Origin: Shewanella gelidii
Lineage (GTDB): Bacteria; Pseudomonadota; Gammaproteobacteria; Enterobacterales; Shewanellaceae
Assembly: GCF_014647855.1 (NCBI RefSeq)
Contig: NZ_BMPZ01000004.1
Span: 186,001 to 250,000, forward strand
Direction of reading: 5' to 3'
Length of the DNA stretch: 64,000 nt
The position numbers and the translations under genes are program-made. The notes beneath the pieces are model-generated. The model was given only the letters and a program-made list of their open reading frames with translations. It made no database searches and had not been told where the DNA came from. Below, in pieces: positions 34,350 through 44,956 of this stretch (positions are counted from its first letter, which is position 1; each line of letters begins with the position of its first letter).

Positions 34350-35846
34350 ATGGAATATGCACCACAGCTTGCATCGTTAAGGGATATGACGGAAAACGAA
34401 CAGGTTATTCGCTCATTATATGCGATTACCTCTTCATATGAACAAAGCCTGCAACAACGTATAGAGCGTCTGCTTCAGCTCGGGTGTCAGCGATTTGGCT
34501 TAGATATCGGTATTCTGTCCCATGTCGTCGGTGATGAATACAAAATCCTATACCATACTGCGCCTGAAGGTGTCCCATTGAGTAACGGTGACTGCTTTTC
34601 TGTGCAACGAACATATTGTATTCGCGCACTGACAGCCAAAGGACCTGTTGGCTTTGAGCATGTCGCCCAAAGCGATTTTGCAACTCACCCTGCCTATAAG
34701 GATTTTGGTTTAGAGAGCTATATTGGTGCACCAGTCATGGTGAATGATGAAGTCTATGGCACGCTAAACTTTTCTAGTCCCAATCCATCACACAAGCCTT
34801 TTGACTTAATTGATATTGATGCCTTGCAGTTAATGACCAACTGGATTGGCACTGAAATCACCAAAGATATGGCCTTGCAAGAGTTATCGTTATCCAATCA
34901 AAAGTTAAAGAAGGCAGAAGCCATTTTGGCTCAAGTGGTGGAAGTCGCGCCCGCTTGTATCATCATGATTAACGAAAACGGCGATATTGAACTTGTCAAT
35001 CAAGAAACCGAGCGCATGTTTGGCTATGGCCGTGATGAGTTGTTGGGAGAAAAGTTAGAGATATTGCTGCCGCTATCGATGCGAGGCAGTCATGCAGGCA
35101 TGCGTAACCAGTTTATGCGTAATTTGGATAGCAGGATTATGGCGGGCCGTGAGTTATTTGCCCGGAAAAAATCAGGAGAGGAGTTTCCTGTTGAAATTGG
35201 GCTAAACTCGGTCAAGGCTGAGGGACAAAGCTGGGTGCTTAGCGCGGTTATTGATATAACCGAGCGGAAGCGGTACGAAAATGAAATTATCGGCCAGAAA
35301 AAGATGCTAGAACAGGTCAATGAATTGTTAGCAACCCAAGCGAATACGGATAGTTTAACTGGTTTGTTCAATCGTCGTGTATTTTTCGACAAATTGACCA
35401 ATTTGTTGGATCTATTCACCGCAAAAAGCAAACCAATTAGCATATTGCTGCTCGACCTTGATTATTTTAAACAGATTAATGATACCTATGGTCATAACAA
35501 AGGGGATCAAGTCCTGAAAGAGTTAGCTATTCATTTAAAGGCGCAGGCGCGTGATAGTGATCTAGTTGCGAGATACGGTGGTGAAGAGTTTGTTATTGTG
35601 TTGCCAGAAACGGACCAGTTGCGGGCCAATAGAACCGCAGAGCGGCTGTGTAAAAAAATAGAAGCGGTTGATTTTGGTTGTCCTGTCACGGTGAGCATAG
35701 GGGTGGCGACGTTAAGTGAAGCGAGCCCAACTAAATTGCTGGTTGATGACTTTGTTGAGCAAGCTGATCAAGCACTTTATGCATCCAAAATAGCGGGCCG
35801 CAACCGCACAACCCATTTTCAAGATGTCGCTCAAAATGAGTCATAA
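34350..35846 (+). CDS. GAF-PAS-GGDEF diguanylate cyclase
   Basis: A 498-residue soluble signalling enzyme. An N-terminal GAF domain (about residues 18-170) is followed by a PAS domain (about 195-305, APACIIMINENGDIELVNQE, with a PAC segment ending VIDITERKR) and a GGDEF domain (about 335-490; DSLTGLFNRRVF, DLDYFKQINDTYGH). The catalytic motif is GGEEF, preceded five residues earlier by RDSD, a match to the RxxD inhibitory I-site. It should make cyclic di-GMP from two GTP. It lies between its own flanking terminators and is a single-gene unit. Cyclic di-GMP commonly controls curli and biofilm, and curli genes lie at the right end of the window. Confidence 0.9.
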   Translation: MEYAPQLASLRDMTENEQVIRSLYAITSSYEQSLQQRIERLLQLGCQRFGLDIGILSHVVGDEYKILYHTAPEGVPLSNGDCFSVQRTYCIRALTAKGPVGFEHVAQSDFATHPAYKDFGLESYIGAPVMVNDEVYGTLNFSSPNPSHKPFDLIDIDALQLMTNWIGTEITKDMALQELSLSNQKLKKAEAILAQVVEVAPACIIMINENGDIELVNQETERMFGYGRDELLGEKLEILLPLSMRGSHAGMRNQFMRNLDSRIMAGRELFARKKSGEEFPVEIGLNSVKAEGQSWVLSAVIDITERKRYENEIIGQKKMLEQVNELLATQANTDSLTGLFNRRVFFDKLTNLLDLFTAKSKPISILLLDLDYFKQINDTYGHNKGDQVLKELAIHLKAQARDSDLVARYGGEEFVIVLPETDQLRANRTAERLCKKIEAVDFGCPVTVSIGVATLSEASPTKLLVDDFVEQADQALYASKIAGRNRTTHFQDVAQNES

Positions 35847-35884
35847 ACTCAATGAGATAATTTAATAAACTAAAGCACACTATG

Positions 35885-35911
35885 AGCCCAAGCATTTGCT
35901 TGGGCTTTTTT
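35885..35911 (+). terminator. Intrinsic terminator after the diguanylate cyclase gene
   Basis: AGCCCAAGCA pairs with TGCTTGGGCT over a short loop, followed by TTTTT. Confidence 0.85.
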
Positions 35912-36082
35912 ATGGCTGTAGTACTGTCACTGAATCGAGAGTGATCCAAATCCCGAATTGCTATCAAAGCTCGAGGATGACAAATACTCATGCAAAAGGT
36001 GTGGATATTGCTTGATAAATGCGATAGGGAAGGATAATTTGAAGTCACAAATCTAATTGCTGTCGTTTATAAAGGTGATCAC

Positions 36083-36352
36083 ATGCATACCCATCGCGTA
36101 AATGAATTGATTGAGTTACTTCAGGAAGAGTGGCTAAAAGAGCCAGAAATCAACCTAGTGGATTTTTTACAGAAGCTGGCAGAAGAAGCAAAGTTTTCTG
36201 GGAAGTTAGAAGAGCTAAATGACGATGTTCTTTTTTATCATCTAAAAATGCGTAATTCAGCTGAGGATGAGTTAATCCCAGGGATCGCAAAAGATTACGA
36301 AGAAGATTTCAAAACCGCCATTTTGCGTGCGCGTGGCATGCTTGATGAATAG
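36083..36352 (+). CDS. yihD: YihD family protein (DUF1040)
   Basis: An 89-residue protein matching E. coli YihD in length and sequence ([56 protein letters not shown]). It is a small acidic helical cytoplasmic protein of unknown function. A GGTGATC ribosome region precedes it. It converges on glnA with a shared terminator. Confidence 0.92.
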   Translation: MHTHRVNELIELLQEEWLKEPEINLVDFLQKLAEEAKFSGKLEELNDDVLFYHLKMRNSAEDELIPGIAKDYEEDFKTAILRARGMLDE

Positions 36353-36401
36353 ATGACAGGTTGGGTGAATCACTTATCCGTGAACACCCAATATTGGCCA
36401 T

Positions 36402-36431
36402 AAAAAAAACCGCCTAAAGGCGGTTTTTTTT
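36402..36431. terminator. Bidirectional terminator between yihD and glnA
   Basis: AACCGCC-TAAA-GGCGGTT with eight A before and eight or more T after, so it works for both convergent genes. Confidence 0.9.
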
Positions 36432-36445
36432 ATGAGGCAGCTAAA

Positions 36446-37855
36446 TTATAGGCTGTAGTACATTTCGAACTCTAATGGATGAGTCGTGTTGTTTACACGC
36501 TCAACATCAGCGTTCTTCAGCTCAATGTATGAGTTGATGAAGTCATCGTTGAATACACCGCCACGAGTTAAGAACTCACGGTCTGCATCTAATGACTCAA
36601 GTGCATTCTGTAGAGAAGTTGCAACCGTAGGGATTTGCAATGCTTCTTCAGCAGGTAGGTCATATAGATCTTTGTCCATCGCATCGCCAGGGTGGATCTT
36701 GTTCTGGATACCGTCAAGGCCAGCCATCAACATTGCAGAGAATGCTAAGTATGGGTTTGCCATTGGGTCAGGGAAGCGAACTTCAATACGACGAGCTTTT
36801 GGTGTAGGTACAACAGGAATACGAATCGACGCACTACGGTTACGAGCTGAGTAAGCAAGCATTACAGGGGCTTCAAAGTGTGGAATTAGACGCTTGTACG
36901 AGTTTGTTGAAGGGTTCGTAAATGCGTTAATTGCACGAGCGTGCTTAATGATACCACCGATGTAGTAAAGCGCTGTCTCGCTTAGTCCGCCGTACTTGTC
37001 ACCAGCAAATAGGTTTACACCATCTTTTGCTAGTGATTGGTGAACGTGCATACCGCTACCGTTATCACCCACAACAGGCTTAGGCATGAATGTCGCTGTT
37101 TTACCGTAGGCATGTGCAACATTGTGTACAACATACTTGAGGGTAAGTACTTCATCAGCTTTCAATGTTAGTGTGTTGAAACGTGTTGCAATTTCGTTTT
37201 GACCAGCTGTTGCAACTTCGTGGTGATGCGCTTCAACAACTTGTCCCATTTCTTCAAGAACAAGACACATTGCACTACGGATATCTTGTGAAGAATCAAC
37301 CGGTGCAACTGGGAAGTAACCGCCTTTTACGCCAGGACGGTGGCCAGTGTTGCCATCTTCATACTCTTTACCTGAGTTCCAAGCTGCTTCTTCAGAATCA
37401 ACTTTATAGAAGGAACCAGACATGTCAGTACCGAAGCGCACATCGTCAAATAGGAAGAACTCTGGCTCAGGACCAATGAAGACACTGTCAGCGATTCCAG
37501 TAGAACGCATGTACTCTTCAGCATTCTTCGCGATTGAGCGAGGGTCACGGTTGTAGCCCTGCATGGTTCCTGGCTCAAGGATGTCACAACGAATGTTCGC
37601 TGTAGTTTCAGCAGTGAACGGATCAAGGACGAATGTAGATGGATCTGGCATAAGAACCATGTCTGATTCGTTAATACCTTTCCAACCGACGATTGAAGAA
37701 CCATCAAACATTTTTCCGTCTTCGAAAAAATCAGCATCAATTTGGTGAGCAGGGATTGAAACGTGTTGCTCTTTACCTTTGGTATCTGAAAAACGTAAAT
37801 CAACAAATTTGACTTCCAGCTCTTCTAGTTGCTGTAAAACCTGTTCAACTGACAT
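36446..37855 (-). CDS. glnA: Glutamine synthetase type I
   Basis: A 469-residue class I-beta glutamine synthetase, which makes glutamine from glutamate, ammonia and ATP. Visible motifs: [17 protein letters not shown], metal-site [21 protein letters not shown], the ATP-loop region [17 protein letters not shown], and the adenylylation Tyr in [11 protein letters not shown] (about residue 398). The upstream region has a sigma-54 promoter (38013-38028) and NtrC sites (38091-38147), so expression rises under nitrogen limitation through NtrBC, encoded 23 kb away. It diverges from bipA, as in E. coli. Confidence 0.97.
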   Translation of the reverse strand: MSVEQVLQQLEELEVKFVDLRFSDTKGKEQHVSIPAHQIDADFFEDGKMFDGSSIVGWKGINESDMVLMPDPSTFVLDPFTAETTANIRCDILEPGTMQGYNRDPRSIAKNAEEYMRSTGIADSVFIGPEPEFFLFDDVRFGTDMSGSFYKVDSEEAAWNSGKEYEDGNTGHRPGVKGGYFPVAPVDSSQDIRSAMCLVLEEMGQVVEAHHHEVATAGQNEIATRFNTLTLKADEVLTLKYVVHNVAHAYGKTATFMPKPVVGDNGSGMHVHQSLAKDGVNLFAGDKYGGLSETALYYIGGIIKHARAINAFTNPSTNSYKRLIPHFEAPVMLAYSARNRSASIRIPVVPTPKARRIEVRFPDPMANPYLAFSAMLMAGLDGIQNKIHPGDAMDKDLYDLPAEEALQIPTVATSLQNALESLDADREFLTRGGVFNDDFINSYIELKNADVERVNNTTHPLEFEMYYSL

Positions 37856-38012
37856 TATGTTGCCTCCGCGTAGGGTAAGGGGTTGCCCTTATTTTTAATC
37901 TTTATAACGATATTTTGTGATGCATTTTTGACCAAGGCCAAGTTAGACTACACATCTATTCGATTGGCCTTGCATCAAGGTAATCGATTCTCAGGATTTG
38001 GAGCAAGTTATT

Positions 38013-38028
38013 TGCGAGACTTGTGCCA
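38013..38028 (-). promoter_or_regulatory. Sigma-54 promoter of glnA
   Basis: The reverse strand reads TGGCAC-AAGTC-TCGCA: a perfect -24 element and a one-mismatch -12 element with correct GG-to-GC spacing. Transcription would start near 38002, leaving a leader of about 145 nt before the glnA ATG. Confidence 0.75.
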
Positions 38029-38090
38029 ACTTTTTATATGATTGATGTATAAGGTATTGCAAGACTTTGCCTTCCTTCTGTACAACCTTT

Positions 38091-38147
38091 TTGCACCAAA
38101 TTGGTGCTAGTGTCGCGCCATAATGGTGCAATGTTCATTGTGGTGCA
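38091..38147. promoter_or_regulatory. NtrC enhancer sites of glnA
   Basis: A near-perfect NtrC palindrome TGCACCAAATTGGTGCT lies at 38092-38108, a second (CGCGCCA-TAA-TGGTGCA) at 38114-38130, and a half-site TGGTGCA at 38141-38147. They sit about 90-145 bp upstream of the predicted start, the usual enhancer distance. The rest of the 446-bp glnA-bipA gap shows no gene. Confidence 0.85.
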
Positions 38148-38301
38148 ATGTGCGTTGCAAAGCATTATTTACAAGTGTCTAAAAAATAATCCTGTGCGAT
38201 ATGTGTTTGCTAGAGTAGAATGGCACGCTTTTTATTTCAACGACAGCTAAAATGTCGTTGTCAGTCCCTATATTTTTGTTCAATGGTAAGAGGTTTATCC
38301 G

Positions 38302-40122
38302 GTGCTAGAGAATTTACGTAACATCGCCATTATTGCACACGTTGACCATGGTAAAACAACCTTGGTTGATAAGTTGCTGGCGCAGTCAGGAACCCTTGAA
38401 AGTCGAGGCGAGGCCGCTGAGCGGGTGATGGATTCTAATGATCTTGAGAAAGAACGTGGAATCACAATTCTGGCAAAGAACACTGCCATTAAGTGGAACG
38501 ACTACCGTATCAATATTGTAGACACACCGGGTCACGCCGACTTTGGTGGTGAGGTAGAACGTGTCCTGTCTATGGTTGATTCAGTATTGCTGCTGGTTGA
38601 TGCTGTAGATGGTCCAATGCCACAAACGCGTTTTGTAACCAAAAAAGCGTTTGCTCAAGGTTTGAAGCCAATTGTCGTCATTAACAAAATTGACCGTCCT
38701 GGTGCACGCCCTGATTGGGTTATTGATCAAGTCTTTGACTTATTTGATAATTTAGGTGCGACCGACGAGCAATTGGATTTCCCTATTGTATATGCTTCAG
38801 CGCTTAATGGTTTTGCTACGCTTGACCCAGATGAGCAAAGTGAAGATATGACGCCACTTTTCCAAACGATTGTGGAAAAAGTGAGCTCACCAGATGCGGA
38901 TGCAGAAGGTGATTTTCAAATGCAGGTGTCGCAACTCGATTACAACTCATATGTAGGCGTTATCGGTATTGGCCGCATCAAACGCGGTAGCGTAAAAACC
39001 AATCAGCAGGTCACCATTGTTGGCGCTGATGGTAAAACTCGTAACGGTAAGATGGGCCAAGTTCTCGGTTATATGGGGCTTGATCGTCATGAAGTTGAAG
39101 AAGCGAACGCCGGTGACATCGTTGCGATCACTGGTCTTGGTGAGCTGAAAATCTCTGACACCATTTGTGCGCAAACAGCTGTTGAAGCGTTACCGCCGCT
39201 TTCTGTTGATGAGCCAACACTTACGATGACTTTCCAAGTCAACACGTCACCATTTGCCGGTAAAGAAGGCAAATACGTAACGTCACGTAATATCCTAGAG
39301 CGTTTACAGCAAGAACTTGTTCATAACGTCGCACTTCGTGTCGAAGAAACCGATAGTCCAGATCGATTCCGCGTATCAGGCCGTGGTGAGTTACACCTTG
39401 GTATCTTGATTGAGAATATGCGCCGCGAAGGTTATGAACTTGCCGTTTCACGTCCTGAAGTTATCGTTAAAGAAGTTGATGGCCAAATGTGTGAGCCTTT
39501 TGAAACACTGACCGTTGATGTGGAAGAAGAGCATCAAGGAACTGTGATTGAAAAGCTAGGCACACGTAAGGGTGACATGAAAGATATGCAGCTTGATGGT
39601 AAAGGCCGCGTCCGTATCGACTTTGTTATTCCAAGCCGTGGGTTAATTGGTTTCCAAACTGAGTTCATGACCGCAACATCTGGTACCGGTCTTATCTATC
39701 ACACATTTGACCATTATGGTCCTGTGAAGGGTGGTGATATCGGTCAACGTGCGCGTGGCGTCTTGATTTCAAATGCAACGGGTAAAGCTCTTACATTTGC
39801 ACTCTTTGGTTTGCAAGATCGTGGCCGCCTCTTTATTGGCCATGCCGCGGAAGTATATGAAGGGCAAGTGATTGGTCTTCATGCGCGTGCAAATGATCTG
39901 ACGGTGAACTGTTTGAAAGGCAAACAGCTAACGAACATGCGTGCTTCTGGTACTGATGAAGCGCAAGTGCTAACACCACATATTCAAATGACGTTAGAGC
40001 AAGCACTAGAGTTTATCGATGATGATGAACTCGTCGAAGTTACGCCACAGAACATCCGTGTTCGTAAGCGTCTTCTTACTGAAAGTGAGCGTAAACGCGC
40101 GAGCCGTGCACCAAAAGACTAA
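38302..40122 (+). CDS. bipA: Ribosome-associated GTPase BipA (TypA)
   Basis: A 606-residue translational GTPase related to EF-G/LepA. It uses a GTG start ([20 protein letters not shown]). G motifs: [28 protein letters not shown]. Then follow the beta-barrel, EF-G-like domains and the BipA-specific C-terminal domain ([20 protein letters not shown]). It aids 50S subunit assembly and growth at low temperature or under stress. Divergent from glnA, with its own terminator. Confidence 0.97.
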   Translation: MLENLRNIAIIAHVDHGKTTLVDKLLAQSGTLESRGEAAERVMDSNDLEKERGITILAKNTAIKWNDYRINIVDTPGHADFGGEVERVLSMVDSVLLLVDAVDGPMPQTRFVTKKAFAQGLKPIVVINKIDRPGARPDWVIDQVFDLFDNLGATDEQLDFPIVYASALNGFATLDPDEQSEDMTPLFQTIVEKVSSPDADAEGDFQMQVSQLDYNSYVGVIGIGRIKRGSVKTNQQVTIVGADGKTRNGKMGQVLGYMGLDRHEVEEANAGDIVAITGLGELKISDTICAQTAVEALPPLSVDEPTLTMTFQVNTSPFAGKEGKYVTSRNILERLQQELVHNVALRVEETDSPDRFRVSGRGELHLGILIENMRREGYELAVSRPEVIVKEVDGQMCEPFETLTVDVEEEHQGTVIEKLGTRKGDMKDMQLDGKGRVRIDFVIPSRGLIGFQTEFMTATSGTGLIYHTFDHYGPVKGGDIGQRARGVLISNATGKALTFALFGLQDRGRLFIGHAAEVYEGQVIGLHARANDLTVNCLKGKQLTNMRASGTDEAQVLTPHIQMTLEQALEFIDDDELVEVTPQNIRVRKRLLTESERKRASRAPKD

Positions 40123-40142
40123 ACGTCTATTTATATATTCAC

Positions 40143-40173
40143 AAAAAAGCCCGCATCATGCGGGCTTTTTTTT
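40143..40173 (+). terminator. Intrinsic terminator after bipA
   Basis: AAGCCCGCA-TCA-TGCGGGCTT with flanking A and T runs; it serves bipA and the convergent lipoprotein gene. Confidence 0.9.
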
Positions 40174-40189
40174 GGAACCAAGCAGCCGA

Positions 40190-40840
40190 TTACTTACCGC
40201 TTTCTAATGACTCAATAAATTTCGTTGATTCATCAATTGAACGATTCATTTCACGAATGAGCGAAGAGATATCAGTTTGCAAACTAGAAAACTCACCTTT
40301 AATCGCACCAATGGCTTGGGCGTTGAGGTTATGTTTTAGATACAACATATTATCTTTCATTGCCGTCAAAATAGGTGGCATCTTATCTTCAGCACGGCGC
40401 ATACTCGAAAGTAACTTGCTGTAAGAACGGCGGGTTTGCTTTAGCTTCGACTCGCTGTTGCGGCGTAAGCTTGCTTTACTAATCTCACCAATTTCTGTTT
40501 GCCATTCATCAAATAGAGCTTCTGCAACATCTTCAACTTTGTTGATGCGCTTGGTGACATCATCCGCTGCACCCTGAGCAGATTCATATTCGTCTTTGGC
40601 TTTGTTATAAGCACTTTGTAAGTCGCCACCGTCATGGTTGAGCAGAGCCTGCATCTCTTCAAGTGCTGAGCTAAATTGTTCTTGTGCTTCTTGCTGAGAT
40701 TCTTTGGCATCTTGAACACGGTCAACCATAATGTCGCGCTTGTGGTAACCCACTTTTTCCATAGCACCATAGTAGGCGCTTTGGCAGCCGCCAAGTAGCA
40801 AACTACCGGCAACGAGTGATAGGGCGATGTACTTTTTCAT
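40190..40840 (-). CDS. DUF2959 lipoprotein
   Basis: A 216-residue lipoprotein started at ATG 40840 (MKKYIALSLVAGSLLLGGCQ). The lipobox LLGGC places the modified Cys at residue 19. The mature part is almost entirely charged helix (VDRVQDAKESQQEAQEQFSS and on), consistent with a long coiled coil, and matches the DUF2959 family. Function unknown, envelope location expected. The frame is open upstream, but an earlier start would bury the signal peptide. Confidence 0.85.
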   Translation of the reverse strand: MKKYIALSLVAGSLLLGGCQSAYYGAMEKVGYHKRDIMVDRVQDAKESQQEAQEQFSSALEEMQALLNHDGGDLQSAYNKAKDEYESAQGAADDVTKRINKVEDVAEALFDEWQTEIGEISKASLRRNSESKLKQTRRSYSKLLSSMRRAEDKMPPILTAMKDNMLYLKHNLNAQAIGAIKGEFSSLQTDISSLIREMNRSIDESTKFIESLESGK

Positions 40841-40893
40841 AACTTTAGCCTTATGCGTAATCAGGTGAGCGGTGTGGAGTTCACCGGGCAAGT

Positions 40894-41118
40894 TTATTCG
40901 GCGCGAAATTTTGCCGCGTCGATAACTGCCCAGATATGGGCAATACCACCGATTATCGCGGGGAAAATCAGCCACCACATGGCATAACCCACAATCGTGA
41001 CGATACAAAATAAAATTGCGGCGAGAATACGGCCTTGAACCAGTTGACCAAGACCTGGGAAAAACAAACTAGCGATAGCGGCAAGTACATTGCCTGCAGA
41101 GCCTTGTTGCGACATCAA
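40894..41118 (-). CDS. Small TM2-like inner-membrane protein
   Basis: A 74-residue protein with two hydrophobic helices (about 12-30 and 33-58) around a GLGQLVQGR turn, recalling TM2-type small membrane proteins. The tail (IWAVIDAAKFRAE) is soluble. An AAGGAGTG ribosome site 8 nt upstream supports it. It lies 53 bp upstream of the lipoprotein gene on the same strand, possibly an operon. Function unknown. Confidence 0.7.
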   Translation of the reverse strand: MMSQQGSAGNVLAAIASLFFPGLGQLVQGRILAAILFCIVTIVGYAMWWLIFPAIIGGIAHIWAVIDAAKFRAE

Positions 41119-41343
41119 AACACTCCTTATTGGGTTACCTATTTGTTTTTATAGTTATAGGATTAAGTTAAGCTATTGTACGAAGTTATCAAATGAAAAC
41201 AATATGCTTTGTCACTACCAGAGCAAATAGGTGCTTGCTTTATCCCATGCATACAATCACTAATGCGTGCTTTTGGTTGTTAGCATATGGGCAAGCCAAG
41301 ATGAACTGAGTCGCTGTTATTTGAAAAGAGTTGATAAACACCC

Positions 41344-42258
41344 ATGATGATTGAGAAGTATGACCGCCAATATTTTAGCCGACTCACCCAAGGTTGCTGG
41401 CACTTTTGTAAGCACCTATGGCGGCGCGTGCGTCAAGACCAAATTAATATTCGAGCCGGTCATCTTGCCTATGTTACTTTGCTTTCCTTGGTTCCTATGG
41501 TGGCAGTCACCATGTCGATGCTCTCAGCGTTTCCTGTGTTTAAGGGAATACGAGGGCAAATTGAATCGTTTATTTATGAGAACTTTCTGCCTGCATCTGG
41601 TGACACGGTACAGGTTTATATCAATGAGTTTGTCAGTAATGCGTCTAAAGGAACCGCTGTGGGTGTTGCTGCGCTTGTGATCGTCGCAATTTTCTTGATT
41701 TCAGCGATTGATAAGGCTTTGAATAATATTTGGCGAACCAAAGAAAAACGTCAAATTGTGGTGTCCTTTTCAATGTATTGGATGGTACTCACCTTGGGCC
41801 CAGTACTTGTGGGGGCAAGTTTAGTTGCGACATCATATCTGGTCACCCTATCCATTTTTGATGAACCCAGCCTATCAGGTGTCGGTCCTTTCATTATTCA
41901 GCGGCTCCCGATGCTGTTTTCATTAGCCGCATTCTTGCTCTTGTATATGGTGGTACCAAACCAAAAAGTGAAGCTATTGCACGCTTTGTTAGGGGCTGTG
42001 GTCTCAGCTTCATTGTTTGAGGCTGGAAAAAAGGGCTTTGCTTTATACGTCACTCATTTTCCGAGTTATGAAGCAATTTATGGCGCATTGGCCACGATCC
42101 CGATACTGTTCGTCTGGGTTTATTTATCATGGATGATTGTTTTGTTAGGCGCAGAAATTACGGCAGCAATGCCTGAATACCTTGATGGTCGACAAAATAC
42201 GCCCCACGATACCAAGGGAGCGGGCGAGAGCGAAGACAGTGGGTCTAACCCTGTGTAA
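41344..42258 (+). CDS. yihY: YihY/BrkB family inner-membrane protein
   Basis: A 304-residue protein of the UPF0761/YihY family (formerly misnamed RNase BN). About six transmembrane helices; family motifs [20 protein letters not shown] at about residues 35-54, [18 protein letters not shown], and the last-helix region [20 protein letters not shown]. Function unknown. Neighbours dtd and a YiiD-type gene repeat the E. coli yihY-dtd-yiiD order, with two genes inserted here. Confidence 0.92.
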   Translation: MMIEKYDRQYFSRLTQGCWHFCKHLWRRVRQDQINIRAGHLAYVTLLSLVPMVAVTMSMLSAFPVFKGIRGQIESFIYENFLPASGDTVQVYINEFVSNASKGTAVGVAALVIVAIFLISAIDKALNNIWRTKEKRQIVVSFSMYWMVLTLGPVLVGASLVATSYLVTLSIFDEPSLSGVGPFIIQRLPMLFSLAAFLLLYMVVPNQKVKLLHALLGAVVSASLFEAGKKGFALYVTHFPSYEAIYGALATIPILFVWVYLSWMIVLLGAEITAAMPEYLDGRQNTPHDTKGAGESEDSGSNPV

Positions 42259-42267
42259 AGGATATAC

Positions 42268-43203
42268 ATGAGCGATAATGCGCTGATCCGCCATGACAGG
42301 CTTAGTGTTGATGGCACTCATAAAATCTATCTCGCGCAATTTGGCAATCCCGAGGGGGTGCCGATTTTGTATCTACATGGTGGGCCCGGTGCAGGCTGTT
42401 ATTTAGAAGAGCTTAAGCTATTCGACTTGAATCGTTATCGCGTACTACTGCTCGATCAAAGGGGCTGTGGTCATTCGTTGCCCCAAGGATGTCTACAAGA
42501 TAACAATTTAACTGCACTTCTAGAAGATATTGAAAAAGTGCGGCAATGGTTAAATATTGACTCCTGGTATATGGCTGGAGGATCTTTCGGTGCAACACTG
42601 GGCTTGATTTACAGTGGCCTATATCCCCAGCGTGTTAAGTCTCAGGTCTATTGGGGGGCTTTTATTCCTTCAAAAGATGCTGTGCAATGGCTTTATGGGC
42701 AGCAAGGTGCAGCACTTGAGTTTCCGAATGAATACCGACGTTTCAGCCAAGGGATAGGGGTACAAGCTTCAACAGTAGAACTGTTTCAGCTCTATCATCA
42801 AGGAATGCATCACCAAGATCCCAGTGTTAAGCAGCACTTTATCCACCGATGGATAAAATGGGAGGCGAGGCTTGCGTTGCCTGACCGCTTTTTAAGGTTC
42901 GTTGATGAACAGCGGGCAGAAGATTTAGCGAAAACAGAGTTGCACTTTGCTTTGAATGATTACTTCGATGCAGAGCGACTGCTTGCCAAAGTTACGCCCA
43001 AAATTAAAGCGCCCACATATCTGTTACAGGGCGAAAATGACTGGGTATGCCCGTACAAATTTGTCAAATCGTATCAGCATAGGTTCAGTAACACTCAGAT
43101 AAAGTATCACCTTGTTCTAGGAGGCAACCACTCCTTAGACAATCAAGCGATGTGTCATGCCGTTCAACAGACTCTAGAGGACTTTGTTTATCGGCCTAGC
43201 TAA
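42268..43203 (+). CDS. Alpha/beta hydrolase, proline iminopeptidase type
   Basis: A 311-residue hydrolase that should remove N-terminal proline from peptides. Motifs: oxyanion HGGPGAGC (about 36-43), LLDQRGCGHS, nucleophile elbow GGSFGATLG with Ser at about 110, the acid Asp in QGENDWVCP (about 254) and the catalytic His in GGNHSLDN (about 281). The canonical elbow is GGSWGSTLA; the Phe and Ala changes are mild. It starts 9 bp after yihY. Confidence 0.85.
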   Translation: MSDNALIRHDRLSVDGTHKIYLAQFGNPEGVPILYLHGGPGAGCYLEELKLFDLNRYRVLLLDQRGCGHSLPQGCLQDNNLTALLEDIEKVRQWLNIDSWYMAGGSFGATLGLIYSGLYPQRVKSQVYWGAFIPSKDAVQWLYGQQGAALEFPNEYRRFSQGIGVQASTVELFQLYHQGMHHQDPSVKQHFIHRWIKWEARLALPDRFLRFVDEQRAEDLAKTELHFALNDYFDAERLLAKVTPKIKAPTYLLQGENDWVCPYKFVKSYQHRFSNTQIKYHLVLGGNHSLDNQAMCHAVQQTLEDFVYRPS

Positions 43204-43212
43204 GGAAAACCC

Positions 43213-43776
43213 ATGAGAGTGTTAATCGTTTTAAGCTTGTTGTTCAGTCTTTCAGCGTGCGCAACCACAGAGTCAAAGACCCCTCAGTCGAATCATTCCG
43301 CGATTGCAATTGAGCTCGGCGGGCTCGATACCCAGCAAGCTAATACGGCCATATTTCAAGCGCTCCTGAAACAGGGGTACTTGGTTGAATCTGTCAAAGA
43401 TTCTGGTGTCGCTGTACAATTTGGTAAGCATCAGTTTTTGCTAGAAACACAGTTAGATAAAACGGGATTTAATCGAATTTTGGTGAACCGTTTTTACGCG
43501 GTGCATCCTAAAGTTCAGAATTCTGATCAACTCTATATTCTGATTAGCTCTTTGAATCAACAATTGAATTTTGCTAAGTTTGTGGTTCGGCAAAAAGGTA
43601 CAGTTGTGCAGCTGCAAACAGCCGCAAGCTTTAATCTGTCGATTGAGTTAGAAGAAATCCGTAAATTCTTATTGTGGACCTCGGATGGCATTGAGCATGT
43701 GGCGAATGGTTTGCCAAAAGAGCTTGGGCAGGTGATCAAACCTATTCCAGTCATGAAACCAAAACAACCGATATAA
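43213..43776 (+). CDS. Putative lipoprotein of unknown function
   Basis: A 187-residue protein with a lipoprotein signal ([16 protein letters not shown], Cys16). The mature part has mixed alpha/beta character, and no family is recognised. It starts 9 bp after the hydrolase gene and is in the same operon running towards dtd. Confidence 0.75.
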   Translation: MRVLIVLSLLFSLSACATTESKTPQSNHSAIAIELGGLDTQQANTAIFQALLKQGYLVESVKDSGVAVQFGKHQFLLETQLDKTGFNRILVNRFYAVHPKVQNSDQLYILISSLNQQLNFAKFVVRQKGTVVQLQTAASFNLSIELEEIRKFLLWTSDGIEHVANGLPKELGQVIKPIPVMKPKQPI

Positions 43777-43838
43777 CATTATCCTGCTTGAACGGGGGAG
43801 TTCATGTTTTCCAATCAATACCAACAGGAAGCATTGCA

Positions 43839-44276
43839 TTGATTGCATTAATTCAGAGAGTAAAGCGCGCGTCAGTTACAGTAGATCACGAGATGGTTGG
43901 CGCTATCAATCAAGGCCTTCTGGTTTTCCTTGGCGTGGAACAGCATGATGATGTGGAGTCGATGAAGAAACTGGCCAATAAAGTGATGAAATATCGGGTG
44001 TTTGCTGATGAGCAAGGCAAGATGAACTTAAATGTTGCCCAAATTGGTGGACAGCTCCTTGTCGTCTCGCAATTTACACTTGCTGCGGATACCGGCCGTG
44101 GGCTCAGACCGAGTTTCTCTGGTGCAGGTACGCCTCAACTTGCCGAAACATTATATGAAAGTTTTGTTGATTATTGCATGCAGCAAGGGGTGAATACTCA
44201 ATGCGGCCAATTTGCAGCAGACATGCAAGTTGAGCTGATCAACGATGGCCCCGTCACGTTCCACTTGCAGGTATGA
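43839..44276 (+). CDS. dtd: D-aminoacyl-tRNA deacylase
   Basis: A 145-residue protein when started at TTG 43839 ([20 protein letters not shown]), exactly the length of E. coli Dtd and with an AGGAA ribosome site 8 nt upstream. An upstream ATG-type start at 43788 would add 17 residues of no family similarity. Motifs: the Gly-cisPro active site [11 protein letters not shown] at the C-terminus, and [17 protein letters not shown]. It removes D-amino acids wrongly attached to tRNA. Confidence 0.93.
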   Translation: MIALIQRVKRASVTVDHEMVGAINQGLLVFLGVEQHDDVESMKKLANKVMKYRVFADEQGKMNLNVAQIGGQLLVVSQFTLAADTGRGLRPSFSGAGTPQLAETLYESFVDYCMQQGVNTQCGQFAADMQVELINDGPVTFHLQV

Positions 44277-44286
44277 CAAGATAAGC

Positions 44287-44739
44287 ATGCAAATCGCCCC
44301 GCTCCTTGAAAAACTAAAGCAGACTTGGCACCAAACAATACCCGTAAGTGAATTTATGGGCGTTACGCCAAGTCGATTGGTACAGCAGCTCAATGGTGAC
44401 GAGTTTACAGTAACCGCGCCATTAGTACCCAATGTAAACCTACATCAAACCATGTTTGCCGGTAGCATTTATACCATCATGACCCTGACAGGTTGGGGAA
44501 TGGTATGGTTGCAACAAGCATTAGCTCAGGTGGATGGAGATATTGTACTGGCAGATGCCAACATTCGTTATTTAAAACCGGTAAATGCTGATGTAGAAGC
44601 ACAGGTTATCTGGCCGGCTGGCTCGTGGCAGGAGACGTCCAGTGGCCATAAAAAAGTATTGTTGCGCGTTTCATTATTTTGTAAAGGCGAGCTATGTGCA
44701 GAGTTTGAAGGTCTATATTTCAGTAAGCGACGGATATAA
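44287..44739 (+). CDS. YiiD C-terminal-type hotdog thioesterase
   Basis: A 150-residue protein from ATG 44287 with the YiiD C-terminal thioesterase fold: VPNVNLHQTMFAGSIYTIMT at about residues 44-63, LADANIRYLKPVNADVEAQV, and VLLRVSLFCKGELCAEFEG. The E. coli YiiD protein carries an N-terminal acetyltransferase domain that is absent here. It probably acts on acyl-CoA or acyl-ACP. Neighbour dtd is conserved. Confidence 0.82.
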   Translation: MQIAPLLEKLKQTWHQTIPVSEFMGVTPSRLVQQLNGDEFTVTAPLVPNVNLHQTMFAGSIYTIMTLTGWGMVWLQQALAQVDGDIVLADANIRYLKPVNADVEAQVIWPAGSWQETSSGHKKVLLRVSLFCKGELCAEFEGLYFSKRRI

Positions 44740-44956
44740 TTTGCTACTTTTTGTTCGATTTCATTAGGACTATTTATGCCCGCTTAAGACGATTTCAATA
44801 AGTTGGCTTGGGTAATTTCATTTCTTTGATTCACGCTTATCACTCAAAACCATTCGATTTTTACGAACCTTTTGTCGTATTTTATCTGCTTTTTTTCGTT
44901 TTAATTGCTTCTTAAACTGATGACTATCAATTGAGATTGAACTTACGGAGTCAAAC

